Positions 31,510 through 39,891 of a DNA stretch of 64,000 nucleotides are shown in pieces. Source of the stretch: Lewinellaceae bacterium (GTDB lineage: Bacteria; Bacteroidota; Bacteroidia; Chitinophagales; Saprospiraceae). The notes beneath the pieces were generated by a model, which saw nothing but the letters and a program-made list of their open reading frames with translations, was not told where the DNA came from and did no database searches. The stretch covers positions 496,001 through 560,000 of the forward strand of contig JACJXX010000002.1 in NCBI GenBank assembly GCA_020636435.1, written 5' to 3'. Position numbers and translations under genes: made by a program. How positions within the stretch are numbered: the first letter of the stretch is position 1; every line of letters starts with the position of its first letter.

Positions 31510-33069
31510 TTATTCTTTCGGCAGAGAAAAATAAAAAGTAGCCCCCTCTCCCGGCTTCCCGTCAGCCCATATTGCTCCGCCGTGTTTTTTTATGATCCGC
31601 TGGCAAATGGCCAAGCCTACCCCAGAGCCTTTAAATTCTTCGTAGGCGTGAAGCTGGCGAAACAAGGTAAACAAGTGATCCTTGTATTGCTCTTCAAACC
31701 CCACGCCATTGTCTGAAACACTATAAACGACAACTCCCTCTTGGTATTCCCCTTTAATATCTATGCGAATTTCCTCTTCCCGGGAAGAATACTTCAAGGC
31801 GTTCGACAATAGGTTTTGCCATACCTGGTAGAGGGCGGCCTTATCGCCCGGGGCGTCCGTCAGGTTGCCAACAGTTAAACGGATGTTTTTTTCTTCAAAG
31901 CCCCTGAGCAATTCTTCCATCACCTCCTCTACAAGCGCTTTCATATCAAAAGGCGTTTTTTTTACTTCCTTAAGGCGGGAGCGGCTGAATTCGAGCAAGT
32001 CAATCAGCAGGCCGTTCATTTTTCTGGCGTCCTTGCCGATCAGGTCAAGGGCATGCAGCGGTTCTTCCTCCACTTTTAGTTCTTGCAATTCTTCCTTGAC
32101 CATGCCCGCCAACTGGCCTATGTTTTTGAGGGGCACGCGCAGGTCGTGGCTAATGGTATAAAGAAAATGCTCCATATCCTTATTGGCTTCCTGAAGTTCC
32201 AACGTTCGGGCTTTGACTTCTTGCTCCAGCCTTTTTTTCGATTCGACCATTTGTTGCTCTTCTTCCTTCCGGTTCGTTATATCAACAATTTGAGCTATAA
32301 AAAACTGGTTTTTCCCTTCGGCATCCCGGATGATCTGCGCACTTACCAGGCCGTACAGCAGGCTCCCATCCTTTTTTACATACCTTTTTTCAAATTCTGC
32401 GTTGTCCATCTGGCCATTCAACATTTTTCCCATCAATTCCATATCGGCGCCCAAATCTTCAGGGTAGGTAATGGACTGGAAATCCATTTGCAGGAGCTCA
32501 TCTTCGCTGTACCCAAGCATCTTGGCCATGGTATGATTGACCTCCGTCCAGGCGCCATCCAGGCTCAGAAGGGCCATCCCGATCGGCGCATTTTTCATGA
32601 TGAAGCTGAATTTGCGTTCACTGGCCAGCAACAGGTTCTCTTTTGCTTTGCGTTCTTCAATTTCCAGCAACAACTCCTGGTTTTTGCTTTGCCATTGAGC
32701 TGCCGAAGGGATGGTAAGTATCCGCTCAAAATTATGGATCAACAAACCTACGGTGAACAAAGAAATGGCGGCAGTGCCCACCTTGGCGTAGCCTTCCAGG
32801 TAATACAACGGATACCATACCGAAATGGCGGCCAGCAGGTGGGTCGTCCCACAAGCCAGGATGAATGCCGCGAAAGCGGAAAAAATGAACCGGAACTGGA
32901 TGTCCTTGCGCTGTCTCAGGAATAGTACCATCAAAAAAGGAATGGAAAAGTAGGCAAAAAAAGTAACAACGTCGCCAAGTACATTGGGCCAAAGCACGTC
33001 GGGCTGCCAGAAATAGCAATGCCCGTGAGGCATGAAATTGGTGTGGAACCAACTGTGGTTTTCTCCCAT
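31510..33069 (-). CDS. Sensor histidine kinase with ethylene-receptor-type membrane domain
   Basis: 519 aa. Residues 17-115 match the copper/ethylene-binding domain of plant ETR1 and cyanobacterial relatives: HCYFWQPDVLWPNVLGD, then D33-VVTFFA-Y40-FSIP, I70-LA-C73-GTT-H77-LL, and AKVGTAAIS (Lys96). These equal ETR1 Asp25, Tyr32, Ile62, Cys65, His69 and the AKVLTAVVS helix, with identical D-to-Y and C-to-H spacing. Next come a PAS domain with PAC (~148-270: RKFSFIMKNAPIGMALLSLD), a coiled coil, HisKA with H308 in HFLYTISHDLRVPLKNIG and a HATPase (QNLLSNALKYSSREEE, SDNGVGFEEQY, GSGVGLAICQRI). No output domain; the nearby lone receiver is a candidate partner. Confidence 0.88.
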   Translation of the reverse strand: MGENHSWFHTNFMPHGHCYFWQPDVLWPNVLGDVVTFFAYFSIPFLMVLFLRQRKDIQFRFIFSAFAAFILACGTTHLLAAISVWYPLYYLEGYAKVGTAAISLFTVGLLIHNFERILTIPSAAQWQSKNQELLLEIEERKAKENLLLASERKFSFIMKNAPIGMALLSLDGAWTEVNHTMAKMLGYSEDELLQMDFQSITYPEDLGADMELMGKMLNGQMDNAEFEKRYVKKDGSLLYGLVSAQIIRDAEGKNQFFIAQIVDITNRKEEEQQMVESKKRLEQEVKARTLELQEANKDMEHFLYTISHDLRVPLKNIGQLAGMVKEELQELKVEEEPLHALDLIGKDARKMNGLLIDLLEFSRSRLKEVKKTPFDMKALVEEVMEELLRGFEEKNIRLTVGNLTDAPGDKAALYQVWQNLLSNALKYSSREEEIRIDIKGEYQEGVVVYSVSDNGVGFEEQYKDHLFTLFRQLHAYEEFKGSGVGLAICQRIIKKHGGAIWADGKPGEGATFYFSLPKE

Positions 33070-33164
33070 TTCTGGTTTTTTTGATCCGGATGGTTAAACG
33101 CATCAACTATAAAACGCTAACAGGCATAAAATACAAAGTTGACTAAAAAAAACAGCTTTTTTTC

Positions 33165-33195
33165 GAACACGGCCCACCAAAAAAAAAGTTCTATA
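33165..33195 (+). promoter_or_regulatory. ECF-like promoter motif, site 4
   Basis: GAACACG-N16-GTTCTATA, 53 bp before the DUF1328 ATG. Confidence 0.55.
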
Positions 33196-33247
33196 ATTGA
33201 ATCCTCTGGCCATGAGGCAATTATTCAATAAACCAAACACCATTATC

Positions 33248-33412
33248 ATGTTACGTTATGCCCTGATATTCTTTATTATTGCCGTCATTGCCGCTGTTTT
33301 GGGATTCGGCGGCGTCGCTGCGGGGGCAGCTGCCATTGCCAAAATCATCTTTTGGGTATTTTTGGTATTGCTGGCCATTTCTCTGATTTCCGGACTCCTG
33401 AAAAAGGCATAA
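33248..33412 (+). CDS. DUF1328 (YtjA-like) mini membrane protein
   Basis: 54 aa: MLRYALIFFIIAVIAAVLGF, GGVAAGAAAIAKIIFWVFLV, LLAISLISGLLKKA. This is the full length and pattern (two helices, GFGGVAAGAAAIAKI) of DUF1328, typified by E. coli YtjA. Inner-membrane protein of unknown biochemical role, repeatedly found in stress regulons. The in-frame ATG at 33197 falls at the promoter motif and is rejected. Followed by a terminator at 33493-33523, so it is transcribed alone. Confidence 0.9.
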   Translation: MLRYALIFFIIAVIAAVLGFGGVAAGAAAIAKIIFWVFLVLLAISLISGLLKKA

Positions 33413-33492
33413 GCGCGCTCTGCAAAATGCATCGTATTTCTGCAGCCCAACAGCAGTGGCTTGCAGAAAGCATCCTAACCTTTCGTTTCTAT

Positions 33493-33523
33493 AAAAGCCC
33501 ATCACTTATGTGTATGGGCTTTT
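33493..33523 (+). terminator. Terminator after DUF1328
   Basis: AAAAGCCCAT-(11 nt)-ATGGGCTTTT followed by C and T residues. The remaining spacer to 33652 shows nothing else. Confidence 0.8.
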
Positions 33524-33652
33524 TCTTCGAAAGTAAATTTGCTAATTTGGGAACAAAATTATTAAATTTGAAAATTGAGCATTAGAGCCCCCAATTTTCC
33601 TTTGGGCAAAGCTTAATCCAATCAGGTTGAGCGGATCTGACTCGAAAAAAAT

Positions 33653-35407
33653 ATGAATGCAGACAGGCTAAACCAACTGCAAAAGGCATTAAGCCAAATA
33701 CCTATCGGACTACTATGGGTGAACAAGCAGGGAGGAATTATACAAGCCAACGAGAAGATTGCTTTTTATCTGAACGAGCCCCCTTCTGAGCTACAGGACC
33801 ATACGCTGTTTGAGTTAGCGCCACACCTAAATTTAATATCCTGGAAAAAAATTTGGGGCCAATTGTCAGAAACCGGCGCCTATCGGCTGGAAACCGAATT
33901 CCTCTCCTCCGGCGACGTATTATTCCCGGTTTGCCTGCATCTCTCCGTCCTGAAAAATGGAAATGACACCATCGCTTTAGCTTTTGTAGAAGACCTGTAT
34001 GAGCACATGCGCTTTGAAGCCGCAGGGCAAAAACTGCTGCTGTCCAAATTGACGTTGGACACCACAACCGACCTCATTTTCTGGGTGAGCAGCCAGGGAA
34101 AAGTATTCTTTGCCAATGATGCCGCCTATAAACTGCTGGGATATGAGCCTAAAACCCTGGCCGGGATAAAATTCTCCGGACTCTTAACTTCTCCCGATTT
34201 TACAGGCGACAGCCTTCCCGGTCAACCGACTTTTGAAGCTGCTTTTGGCAAGCGAAAAGGAGGGGAACTGCTCGTTGAAATCAATTGGAATACTGTAAGC
34301 CTCAACGGCCAGGAGTACGTTTGTTTCATTGCCAGAGACATTACCGAACGGAAAAAGAAAGAAAAAGAGTTGGAAGAAGCCAACCAGGTAGTGGCAGAAC
34401 TTTCCGGCCACTTGCAGGAAGAAAACCTCACTTTGAGGGAAGAGGTGTTCAGCAATTACAATTTCAACAATATAATCACATGCAGCAAAAGCTATCGGAA
34501 AGTACTCAATCAGGTCGCGCAAGTAGCCGATACCGGGGCCACCGTATTGATTACGGGAGAAACGGGCACCGGCAAAGAACTCCTGGCCCGGGCTATATAC
34601 TCCCTTAGCGACCGGGAATCAGGGCCCTTCGTCAAAGTAAACTGCGCCGCCTTGCCTCCTGGCCTCATTGAAAGCGAACTGTTTGGGCACGAAAAAGGGG
34701 CTTTCACCGGCGCTTTCCAGCAACGCAAAGGCCGGTTCGAAATCGCCAATAAAGGCACCATCTTTCTGGATGAAATAGGAGAAATGCCCCTGCCGTTGCA
34801 ACCCAAGTTACTCAGGGTGCTCCAGGAAGGGGAATTCGAACGCGTCGGGGGGACAAAAGCCATTAAGGTAGACGTCCGGGTTATTGCCGCCACCAACCGG
34901 GAGCTGGAAAAAATGGTGGAGAAAGGGGAATTCAGAGAAGACCTCTTTTACCGCTTGAATGTTTTCCCTATTTACAATATTCCATTGCGAAACCGGCCGG
35001 AAGACATTCCCGTGCTCATCCGGCATTTTGTGAAAAAGCACTGTAAACAAATAGGAAAAACGATCGGGAAAATTGCGCAAGCCGACATCGACCTGCTCAT
35101 GCAATACGACTTCCCCGGCAATGTCCGGGAACTGGAAAACCTGATCGAAAGAGCCGTCATCCTGACCAAAGGCAACAAACTAAACATCAGAGATAGTTTT
35201 GTGCCCTCCCCTAAGAACAATAAACCCCTCAACAAAGATTTCCGCTCCTTTGAGGACATGCAGCGCCAACACATCGTCAAAGCGCTGGAACAGACAAAAT
35301 GGCGGATCACCGGCCCCAAGGGCGCCGCCCGCCTGCTCGGCCTGAAAGACCGCACCCTCATGTCAAAAATGAGGAAGCTGGGCATTAATCGGGAAGATTA
35401 TGTTTGA
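33653..35407 (+). CDS. Sigma-54-dependent Fis-family transcriptional activator with PAS domains
   Basis: 584 aa. Two PAS-like sensor domains (~5-110: QIPIGLLWVNKQGGIIQANE; ~125-240: TTTDLIFWVSSQGKVFFAND, ending ITERKKKEKELEEA), a coiled coil, then the AAA+ enhancer-binding domain (~275-510): Walker A GETGTGKE (~301), sigma-54-contact loop GAFTGAFQQRKGRFE (~350), Walker B GTIFLDEIGEMPL, sensor VIAATNRELEKMV. The C-terminal Fis-type HTH (QHIVKALEQTKWRITGPKGA and ARLLGLKDRTLMSKMRKLG) binds upstream activating sites. It hydrolyses ATP to open sigma-54 promoters; the signal enters through PAS rather than a receiver. Confidence 0.93.
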   Translation: MNADRLNQLQKALSQIPIGLLWVNKQGGIIQANEKIAFYLNEPPSELQDHTLFELAPHLNLISWKKIWGQLSETGAYRLETEFLSSGDVLFPVCLHLSVLKNGNDTIALAFVEDLYEHMRFEAAGQKLLLSKLTLDTTTDLIFWVSSQGKVFFANDAAYKLLGYEPKTLAGIKFSGLLTSPDFTGDSLPGQPTFEAAFGKRKGGELLVEINWNTVSLNGQEYVCFIARDITERKKKEKELEEANQVVAELSGHLQEENLTLREEVFSNYNFNNIITCSKSYRKVLNQVAQVADTGATVLITGETGTGKELLARAIYSLSDRESGPFVKVNCAALPPGLIESELFGHEKGAFTGAFQQRKGRFEIANKGTIFLDEIGEMPLPLQPKLLRVLQEGEFERVGGTKAIKVDVRVIAATNRELEKMVEKGEFREDLFYRLNVFPIYNIPLRNRPEDIPVLIRHFVKKHCKQIGKTIGKIAQADIDLLMQYDFPGNVRELENLIERAVILTKGNKLNIRDSFVPSPKNNKPLNKDFRSFEDMQRQHIVKALEQTKWRITGPKGAARLLGLKDRTLMSKMRKLGINREDYV

Positions 35408-35424
35408 CCTATCTTGAAACGCTT

Positions 35425-35455
35425 GAACATATAGGTTTCATAAAGGGTTCTAATA
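35425..35455 (+). promoter_or_regulatory. ECF-like promoter motif, site 5
   Basis: GAACATA-N15-GTTCTAATA, 50 bp before the YtxH-type gene. Confidence 0.5.
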
Positions 35456-35504
35456 GTATGCACAAGCACAAGTTTTCAGCAATCTCTACTAAAACCATAT
35501 CAAA

Positions 35505-35888
35505 ATGAGCAATAACAGAAGACTTTTCGGATTTGGGCTCCTGACCGGCGCCGCTTTCGGCTACTGGCTAAATACGGATAAAGGCAAGGCCTTCAGGAAG
35601 GATGTCGCCACCATGGTCGGCGAATACAGCGATGAAATTTCGGCTCTTGCCAAGGACAACGCCCTGAAGCTGGGCGGCAACCTCAGCACTGCCATGGAAG
35701 ATGGCCAAACCTGGGTCAGCGGGGCCAAGGGCAAGCTAAAAACCTCCATCCACGAACTGGCCGATACAGTTGAGCATACCGTAGACGATGTCGCCGACAA
35801 ACTGGAAACGGGATTGGAAAAAGCCCGCCAAAAGGTGAAGGAAAATACATCCAAACTGGAAAATGGAAAGGACAAGAAACAGGAATAG
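35505..35888 (+). CDS. YtxH-domain protein
   Basis: 127 aa. Start RLFGFGLLTGAAFGYWLNTD with KGKAFRKDV is the YtxH signature (Gly-rich short membrane-associating helix followed by T/D-KGK-x-xR). The rest is an amphipathic, Lys/Glu/Asp-rich helix (TVEHTVDDVADKLETGLEKA), LEA-like. YtxH proteins belong to general-stress regulons in Firmicutes and Bacteroidota; mechanism unknown. The GAACATA/GTTCTAATA motif is upstream. No downstream partner except a 52-residue ORF. Confidence 0.88.
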   Translation: MSNNRRLFGFGLLTGAAFGYWLNTDKGKAFRKDVATMVGEYSDEISALAKDNALKLGGNLSTAMEDGQTWVSGAKGKLKTSIHELADTVEHTVDDVADKLETGLEKARQKVKENTSKLENGKDKKQE

Positions 35889-35969
35889 CAGCGCGTGTGC
35901 CCTGGTGGCGAGGAGAGAAGTGTTTGCTTTTTGGCAAGATTCCGACATTTGAAAAAGTTGAAGGAACTC

Positions 35970-36128
35970 ATGGCCGACTATGAGGTACAGCAGGGATTCG
36001 TCTACGATTACAAACGAAACGTTTGGTACCGATGCGAGCCCGACAAAGAAAACTGCCTGGAGGATAGTTACAGCACTGTTATCCGGCACAAACTGGAAAA
36101 CATGTTGGATATAGGAATTGAATTCTAA
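35970..36128 (+). CDS. Small hypothetical protein
   Basis: 52 aa from the ATG at 35970 (MADYEVQQGFVYDYKRNVWY, RCEPDKENCLEDSYSTVIRH). The frame can be extended to a TTG at 35949 or GTG at 35895. Two Cys, Tyr/Asp-rich, soluble; no family recognised. It fills the space between the YtxH gene and the bidirectional terminator and may be co-transcribed with YtxH. Confidence 0.4.
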   Translation: MADYEVQQGFVYDYKRNVWYRCEPDKENCLEDSYSTVIRHKLENMLDIGIEF

Positions 36129-36146
36129 TTCCTGGAAATAAGGAAG

Positions 36147-36178
36147 GGCGCAATTGGAAATCCAATTGCGCCCTTTTC
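36147..36178. terminator. Bidirectional terminator between the stress island and the ribosomal array
   Basis: GGGCGCAATTGG-AAAT-CCAATTGCGCCC, 12-bp perfect stem, TTTT after it on the plus side and TTCC(TTATTTCC) on the minus side. It ends the >20-kb ribosomal array. Confidence 0.88.
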
Positions 36179-36204
36179 TATTGCTACCGGAAAACCGGCT
36201 ATGT

Positions 36205-36705
36205 TTATTCTTCTTCCTCTGCGGCGGCAGCGGTTGCTGCCGTAGCGACCGTAGCAGCAGCGGCCTCGCGGCCACCGCCTCCTCCTCCGCCACGACGGCG
36301 GCGCCTGCGGCGCCCGCCACCCTGGCTCTTGCCGGCGGTGTATATCTCATTGAAGTCAACAAACTCGATCATGGCCATTTCCGAAGCGTCGCTGCGGCGG
36401 AAGCCGGTTTTGATCACGCGCAGGTAGCCGCCCGGGCGTTCGGCCACTTTGGGGCCAACCGTTTCGAAGAGTTCATTGACCGCGTGCTTGTTCTGCAGGT
36501 AGCCGAACACTACGCGGCGGGAATGGGTCGTATTGTCCTTCGATTTGGTCACCAGAGGTTCGAGGTACACCCGCAGCGCCTTCGCCTTGGCAAGAGTCGT
36601 GTTGATGCGCTTGTGTTCGATCAGCGCAGCGGCCAGGTTGCGCATCAGCGCCTTGCGGTGCGCCGATTTGCGGCCGAGGTGGTTGAGCTTCTTTCCGTGT
36701 CTCAT
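36205..36705 (-). CDS. rplQ: 50S ribosomal protein L17 with long Ala/Arg/Gly tail
   Basis: 166 aa. The core MRHGKKLNHLGRKSAHRKAL ... MRNLAAALIEHKRINTTLAK is L17 (usual length ~120 aa). The C-terminus carries a ~45-residue low-complexity extension: GRRRRRRRGGGGGGGREAAA followed by alternating A/T/V and a final EEEE. The basic patch could touch rRNA; the acidic/Ala end is unusual. Last gene of the alpha operon, 124 bp after rpoA, before the bidirectional terminator. Confidence 0.95.
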   Translation of the reverse strand: MRHGKKLNHLGRKSAHRKALMRNLAAALIEHKRINTTLAKAKALRVYLEPLVTKSKDNTTHSRRVVFGYLQNKHAVNELFETVGPKVAERPGGYLRVIKTGFRRSDASEMAMIEFVDFNEIYTAGKSQGGGRRRRRRRGGGGGGGREAAAATVATAATAAAAEEEE

Positions 36706-36829
36706 GATTTAATTTGATTGCTTCGCAACACCAACTCGCCGGCGCGCCTGAAAAGTGGCGCTGAACCGCAGGCAGGTTCCGGCTCGGGGAGCGGTTATTG
36801 CAGGATGAACAGATGGCCCGCTTAAAAAT

Positions 36830-37828
36830 TTACTCTTCGTCCAGTTTGTACTTAGACAGGTCCATGCCGAAGGTCAGCCCTTTATCCTGGAGCAGCTCTT
36901 CGATTTCGACCAGAGATTTCTTGCCGAAGTTGCGGAATTTCAGCAACTCGTGCGTATCGTATCTTACCAGTTCCGCCAGCGTATTGATCTTGGCTGCCTT
37001 GAGGCAGTTGTAGGCGCGGACGGAAAGGTCGAGGTCTTCCAGGGAAGTCTTCAGCAGCTTGCGCATGTGGAGGATGTGCTCGTCCACGATGTTGTCTTCG
37101 CGGCTGGTCTCGTCATCAAACTTGATGTTCTCATCCGTAATGAGCATCAGGTGCTGGATGAGGATGCGAGACGCTTCCTTGATCGCGTCTTCCGGATGGA
37201 TGGTGCCGTCCGTCTTGACGTCAATGGTCAGTTTCTCATAGTCGGTGCGCTGGCCCACCCGCGTATTCTCGACGCGATAGGCAACGTTTTTGATCGGCGT
37301 GTAAATGGCGTCGACCGGGATCACGCCAATGGGTGCGTCCTTGGGCAGGTTTTCGTCTGCCGGCACATAGCCGCGCCCTTTGGTGATGGTCAGCTCCATT
37401 TCCAGGTTGACAAAAGGCTCCATCTGGCAGATCAGCAGGTCGGGGTTCATGATCTTAAAGACATTGGTGTGCTCTTCAATGTCTCCGGCACGAAATTCCT
37501 CCTTGCCGCTGATGGTCAGGTAGACCTTTTCTGCGGTGATGTCTTCTTCCGTCAGCAGTTGTTTGAGGCGCACCTGCTTCAGGTTGAGGATGATTTCCAC
37601 GACATCTTCCACCACACCGCGGATGGTGGCGAATTCGTGTTCGACGCCGGCAATACGCACGGCAGAAATAGCAAAGCCTTCCAGGGAGGAAAGCAGTACT
37701 CTGCGCAGGGAGTTGCCGACGGTTTGGCCGAAGCCCGGCTCGAGTGGTTTGAATTCAAAAAGCCCTTCAAAGTCGTTGGCTTTTTGCATTACAATCTTAT
37801 CGGGCTTCTGGAAATTTAAAATGCTCAT
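36830..37828 (-). CDS. rpoA: RNA polymerase subunit alpha
   Basis: 332 aa, normal length. N-terminal assembly domain with FGQTVGNSLRRVLLSSLEGF and GRGYVPADENLPKDAPIGVI; C-terminal domain (~250-325) LLKTSLEDLDLSVRAYNCLK and LLKFRNFGKKSLVEIEELLQ, which binds UP elements and activators. Located 10 bp after rpsD as in other alpha operons. Initiates assembly of the core enzyme by dimerising and recruiting beta and beta'. Confidence 0.97.
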   Translation of the reverse strand: MSILNFQKPDKIVMQKANDFEGLFEFKPLEPGFGQTVGNSLRRVLLSSLEGFAISAVRIAGVEHEFATIRGVVEDVVEIILNLKQVRLKQLLTEEDITAEKVYLTISGKEEFRAGDIEEHTNVFKIMNPDLLICQMEPFVNLEMELTITKGRGYVPADENLPKDAPIGVIPVDAIYTPIKNVAYRVENTRVGQRTDYEKLTIDVKTDGTIHPEDAIKEASRILIQHLMLITDENIKFDDETSREDNIVDEHILHMRKLLKTSLEDLDLSVRAYNCLKAAKINTLAELVRYDTHELLKFRNFGKKSLVEIEELLQDKGLTFGMDLSKYKLDEE

Positions 37829-37838
37829 ATATAAGCTT

Positions 37839-38450
37839 TTACTTGGAGTACAATTCTACGATCAATTGCTCATTGATCTTCTCCGGAATCTGGTCGCGCT
37901 CCGGATAATTCAGGAAAACACCTTGGATTTTGTCGGGGTTGAACTGCAGCCACGGAAACTTGCGCACTTCAGACTTCCCCCCTACGCTCTCTTTGACGAT
38001 TTGCAGCCCCTGGGACTTACCCCGCACGGAGACGATGTCTCCCGGGCGCAGTTCAAAAGACGGCACGTTGGTCAGAATGCCGTTGACGGTAATGTGGCGG
38101 TGAGAAACCAGTTGCCGGGCAGCCCGGCGGGTTGGTGCCAGGCCGAGGCGGAAAACCGTATTGTCGAGGCGGGCTTCCAGCATTTGGAGCAGCACCTCGC
38201 CGGTTACCCCTGCTTTGCTGTTGGCTTTTTCAAACAAGTTGCGGAACTGGCGTTCCAGCACCCCATAGGTATATTTTGCTTTTTGTTTTTCCATCAACTG
38301 CAATGCATAATCGGACTTCTGCCTCCTCCGGCGGGTGTTGCCGTGTTGTCCGGGAGGGTATTTCTTGCGTTCGAAATGTTTATCAAAGCCGTAAATCGGC
38401 TCGCCGAATGCTCTTGCCTTTTTTGTCTTTGGACCTGTATATCTCGCCAT
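37839..38450 (-). CDS. rpsD: 30S ribosomal protein S4
   Basis: 203 aa: MARYTGPKTKKARAFGEPIY, FERKKYPPGQHGNTRRRRQK, S4 RNA-binding segment RLGLAPTRRAARQLVSHRHI. Primary binder of the 16S 5' domain and, in many bacteria, autogenous repressor of the alpha operon. It lacks the zinc-binding Cys cluster. Follows rpsK by 138 bp, a gap without recognisable gene that could hold a leader structure. Confidence 0.97.
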   Translation of the reverse strand: MARYTGPKTKKARAFGEPIYGFDKHFERKKYPPGQHGNTRRRRQKSDYALQLMEKQKAKYTYGVLERQFRNLFEKANSKAGVTGEVLLQMLEARLDNTVFRLGLAPTRRAARQLVSHRHITVNGILTNVPSFELRPGDIVSVRGKSQGLQIVKESVGGKSEVRKFPWLQFNPDKIQGVFLNYPERDQIPEKINEQLIVELYSK

Positions 38451-38588
38451 TGGAGTAAACTATTTTCTTAAAAAAAATAAGTTCGACGTTTGGAAGAAAT
38501 AGTGAAGTTTGGAAGCCTAGCAAAGGCTGAAAACGAACAATTTCTTACAAACTCAAATGGAGAACTTATTTTTTATCACTATTAATGA

Positions 38589-38990
38589 TTAAACCCTTCT
38601 GCGCTTCGGAGGACGGCAGCCGTTGTGAGGAACCGGCGTAACGTCTTTGATGCGCGTCACTTTTATGCCTGCTACATCGATGGCCCGGATAGCTGCTTCG
38701 CGGCCGGAGCCCGGCCCTTTCACATGGACCTCGGCAGTGCGCAGGCCGGCCTCGTAGGCAGTGCGCGCCGCTTCAGTAGCAGCGATCTGAGCAGCGTAAG
38801 GCGTATTCTTCTTGGAGCCGCGAAAACCGGCTTTGCCGGCGGAAGACCAGGAAATGACCTGGCCCTTTTTGTTCGTCACTGAAATGATAATGTTGTTGAA
38901 GGTAGCCTTGATGTAAGCCATGCCTTCAGCATCCACCCGTATACTCTTCTTCTTGACTTTCTTTTGCTTGGATGATCTTCCCTTTGCCAT
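38589..38990 (-). CDS. rpsK: 30S ribosomal protein S11
   Basis: 133 aa: ATFNNIIISVTNKKGQVISW, GFRGSKKNTPYAAQIAATEA, VKGPGSGREAAIRAIDVAG, ending PVPHNGCRPPKRRRV. Full length; platform protein that contacts S6/S18 and mRNA at the E site. The N-terminal ~15 residues (MAKGRSSKQKKVKKKSIRVD) are Lys-rich, as usual in the phylum. Confidence 0.97.
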   Translation of the reverse strand: MAKGRSSKQKKVKKKSIRVDAEGMAYIKATFNNIIISVTNKKGQVISWSSAGKAGFRGSKKNTPYAAQIAATEAARTAYEAGLRTAEVHVKGPGSGREAAIRAIDVAGIKVTRIKDVTPVPHNGCRPPKRRRV

Positions 38991-39071
38991 TGCTCAAAGA
39001 TTGATTTATGAGTTTGCCGCTCTACAGCGGATGGGCCCGCCTGCGGCGGCCATCGCATACAGCGCAAATGA

Positions 39072-39449
39072 TTACTTCGTTGCCTTTTTCTTGTTCGCCA
39101 CTGTCTTGCGCTTCCCTTTGCGGGTACGGGCATTGGTGCGGGTGCGCTGGCCGCGCACCGGGAGCCCCCGGCGGTGGCGAAGGCCGCGGTAACATCCGAT
39201 ATCCATCAGGCGCTTAATGTTCATCTGCACCTCAGAACGGAGTTCCCCTTCCACCTTGTACTCCTCCGTAATGATCTGGGAAATTTCCCGGACATTCTCG
39301 TCGGACCAGTCCTGAACCTTAAGGTCTTCGCTAATTCCTGCCTTGGCCAGGATTTTGCTGGCGGTAGAAGAACCTATTCCGAAGATATAGGTAAGGCTTA
39401 CAACCCCGCGCTTGTTTCTGGGCAAGTCAACACCTACTATACGAGCCAT
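39072..39449 (-). CDS. rpsM: 30S ribosomal protein S13
   Basis: 125 aa: MARIVGVDLPRNKRGVVSLT, YIFGIGSSTASKILAKAGIS, then MDIGCYRGLRHRRGLPVRGQ and the basic tail RTRTNARTRKGKRKTVANKK that contacts the P-site tRNA. Head protein. First protein gene after rpmJ in the alpha operon. Confidence 0.97.
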   Translation of the reverse strand: MARIVGVDLPRNKRGVVSLTYIFGIGSSTASKILAKAGISEDLKVQDWSDENVREISQIITEEYKVEGELRSEVQMNIKRLMDIGCYRGLRHRRGLPVRGQRTRTNARTRKGKRKTVANKKKATK

Positions 39450-39497
39450 TTTTAACTTGTTATTTATTCTTTGAATAACAGTGCCGGCCGGCCAATA

Positions 39498-39614
39498 TTA
39501 GCCCTGGCGCTGCTTGAACTTCGGGTTCTTCTTGTTGATGATGTAAATCTTCCCCTTTCTCTTTACGATCTTGCAATCAGCGGAACGTTTTTTTACAGAA
39601 GCTCTAACTTTCAT
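39498..39614 (-). CDS. rpmJ: 50S ribosomal protein L36, zinc-free form
   Basis: 38 aa read directly from the minus strand: MKVRASVKKRSADCKIVKRK, GKIYIINKKNPKFKQRQG, stop TAA at 39498-39500. Only one of the C-x2-C-x12-C-x4-H zinc ligands (Cys14) remains, as in other Bacteroidota, so this is the C-minus variant that does not need zinc. It lies between infA and rpsM, the standard position. Confidence 0.93.
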   Translation of the reverse strand: MKVRASVKKRSADCKIVKRKGKIYIINKKNPKFKQRQG

Positions 39615-39654
39615 GATTGTCGTTTTTCCAGATTATATTAAAATCAGCCAGGTA

Positions 39655-39873
39655 TTACTTGTAGCGGTAGATGATCCGCCCCCGCGACAGGTCGTAAGGA
39701 GACATCTCAACCGCCACCTTGTCGCCCGGCAATATCCGGATATAGTTCATCCGCATCTTGCCGGAGATAGTGGCCACGATCTGGTGGTCATTCTCCAGGC
39801 GGACGCGGAACATCGCGTTGGACAAGGCTTCTTCAATAACACCATCCTGCTTAATCAAATTCTTTTTGGACAT
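39655..39873 (-). CDS. infA: Translation initiation factor IF-1
   Basis: 72 aa from MSKKNLIKQDGVIEEALSNA; then MFRVRLENDHQIVATISGKM and RMNYIRILPGDKVAVEMSPY, a complete OB-fold. The frame's upstream extension (to 39942) contains the promoter box and is not coding. IF-1 blocks the A site during initiation. TATCTTTG at 39892-39899, 19 bp before the ATG, suggests its own promoter inside the array. Confidence 0.96.
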   Translation of the reverse strand: MSKKNLIKQDGVIEEALSNAMFRVRLENDHQIVATISGKMRMNYIRILPGDKVAVEMSPYDLSRGRIIYRYK

Positions 39874-39891
39874 AGCTTGAATTTCGGTGTG

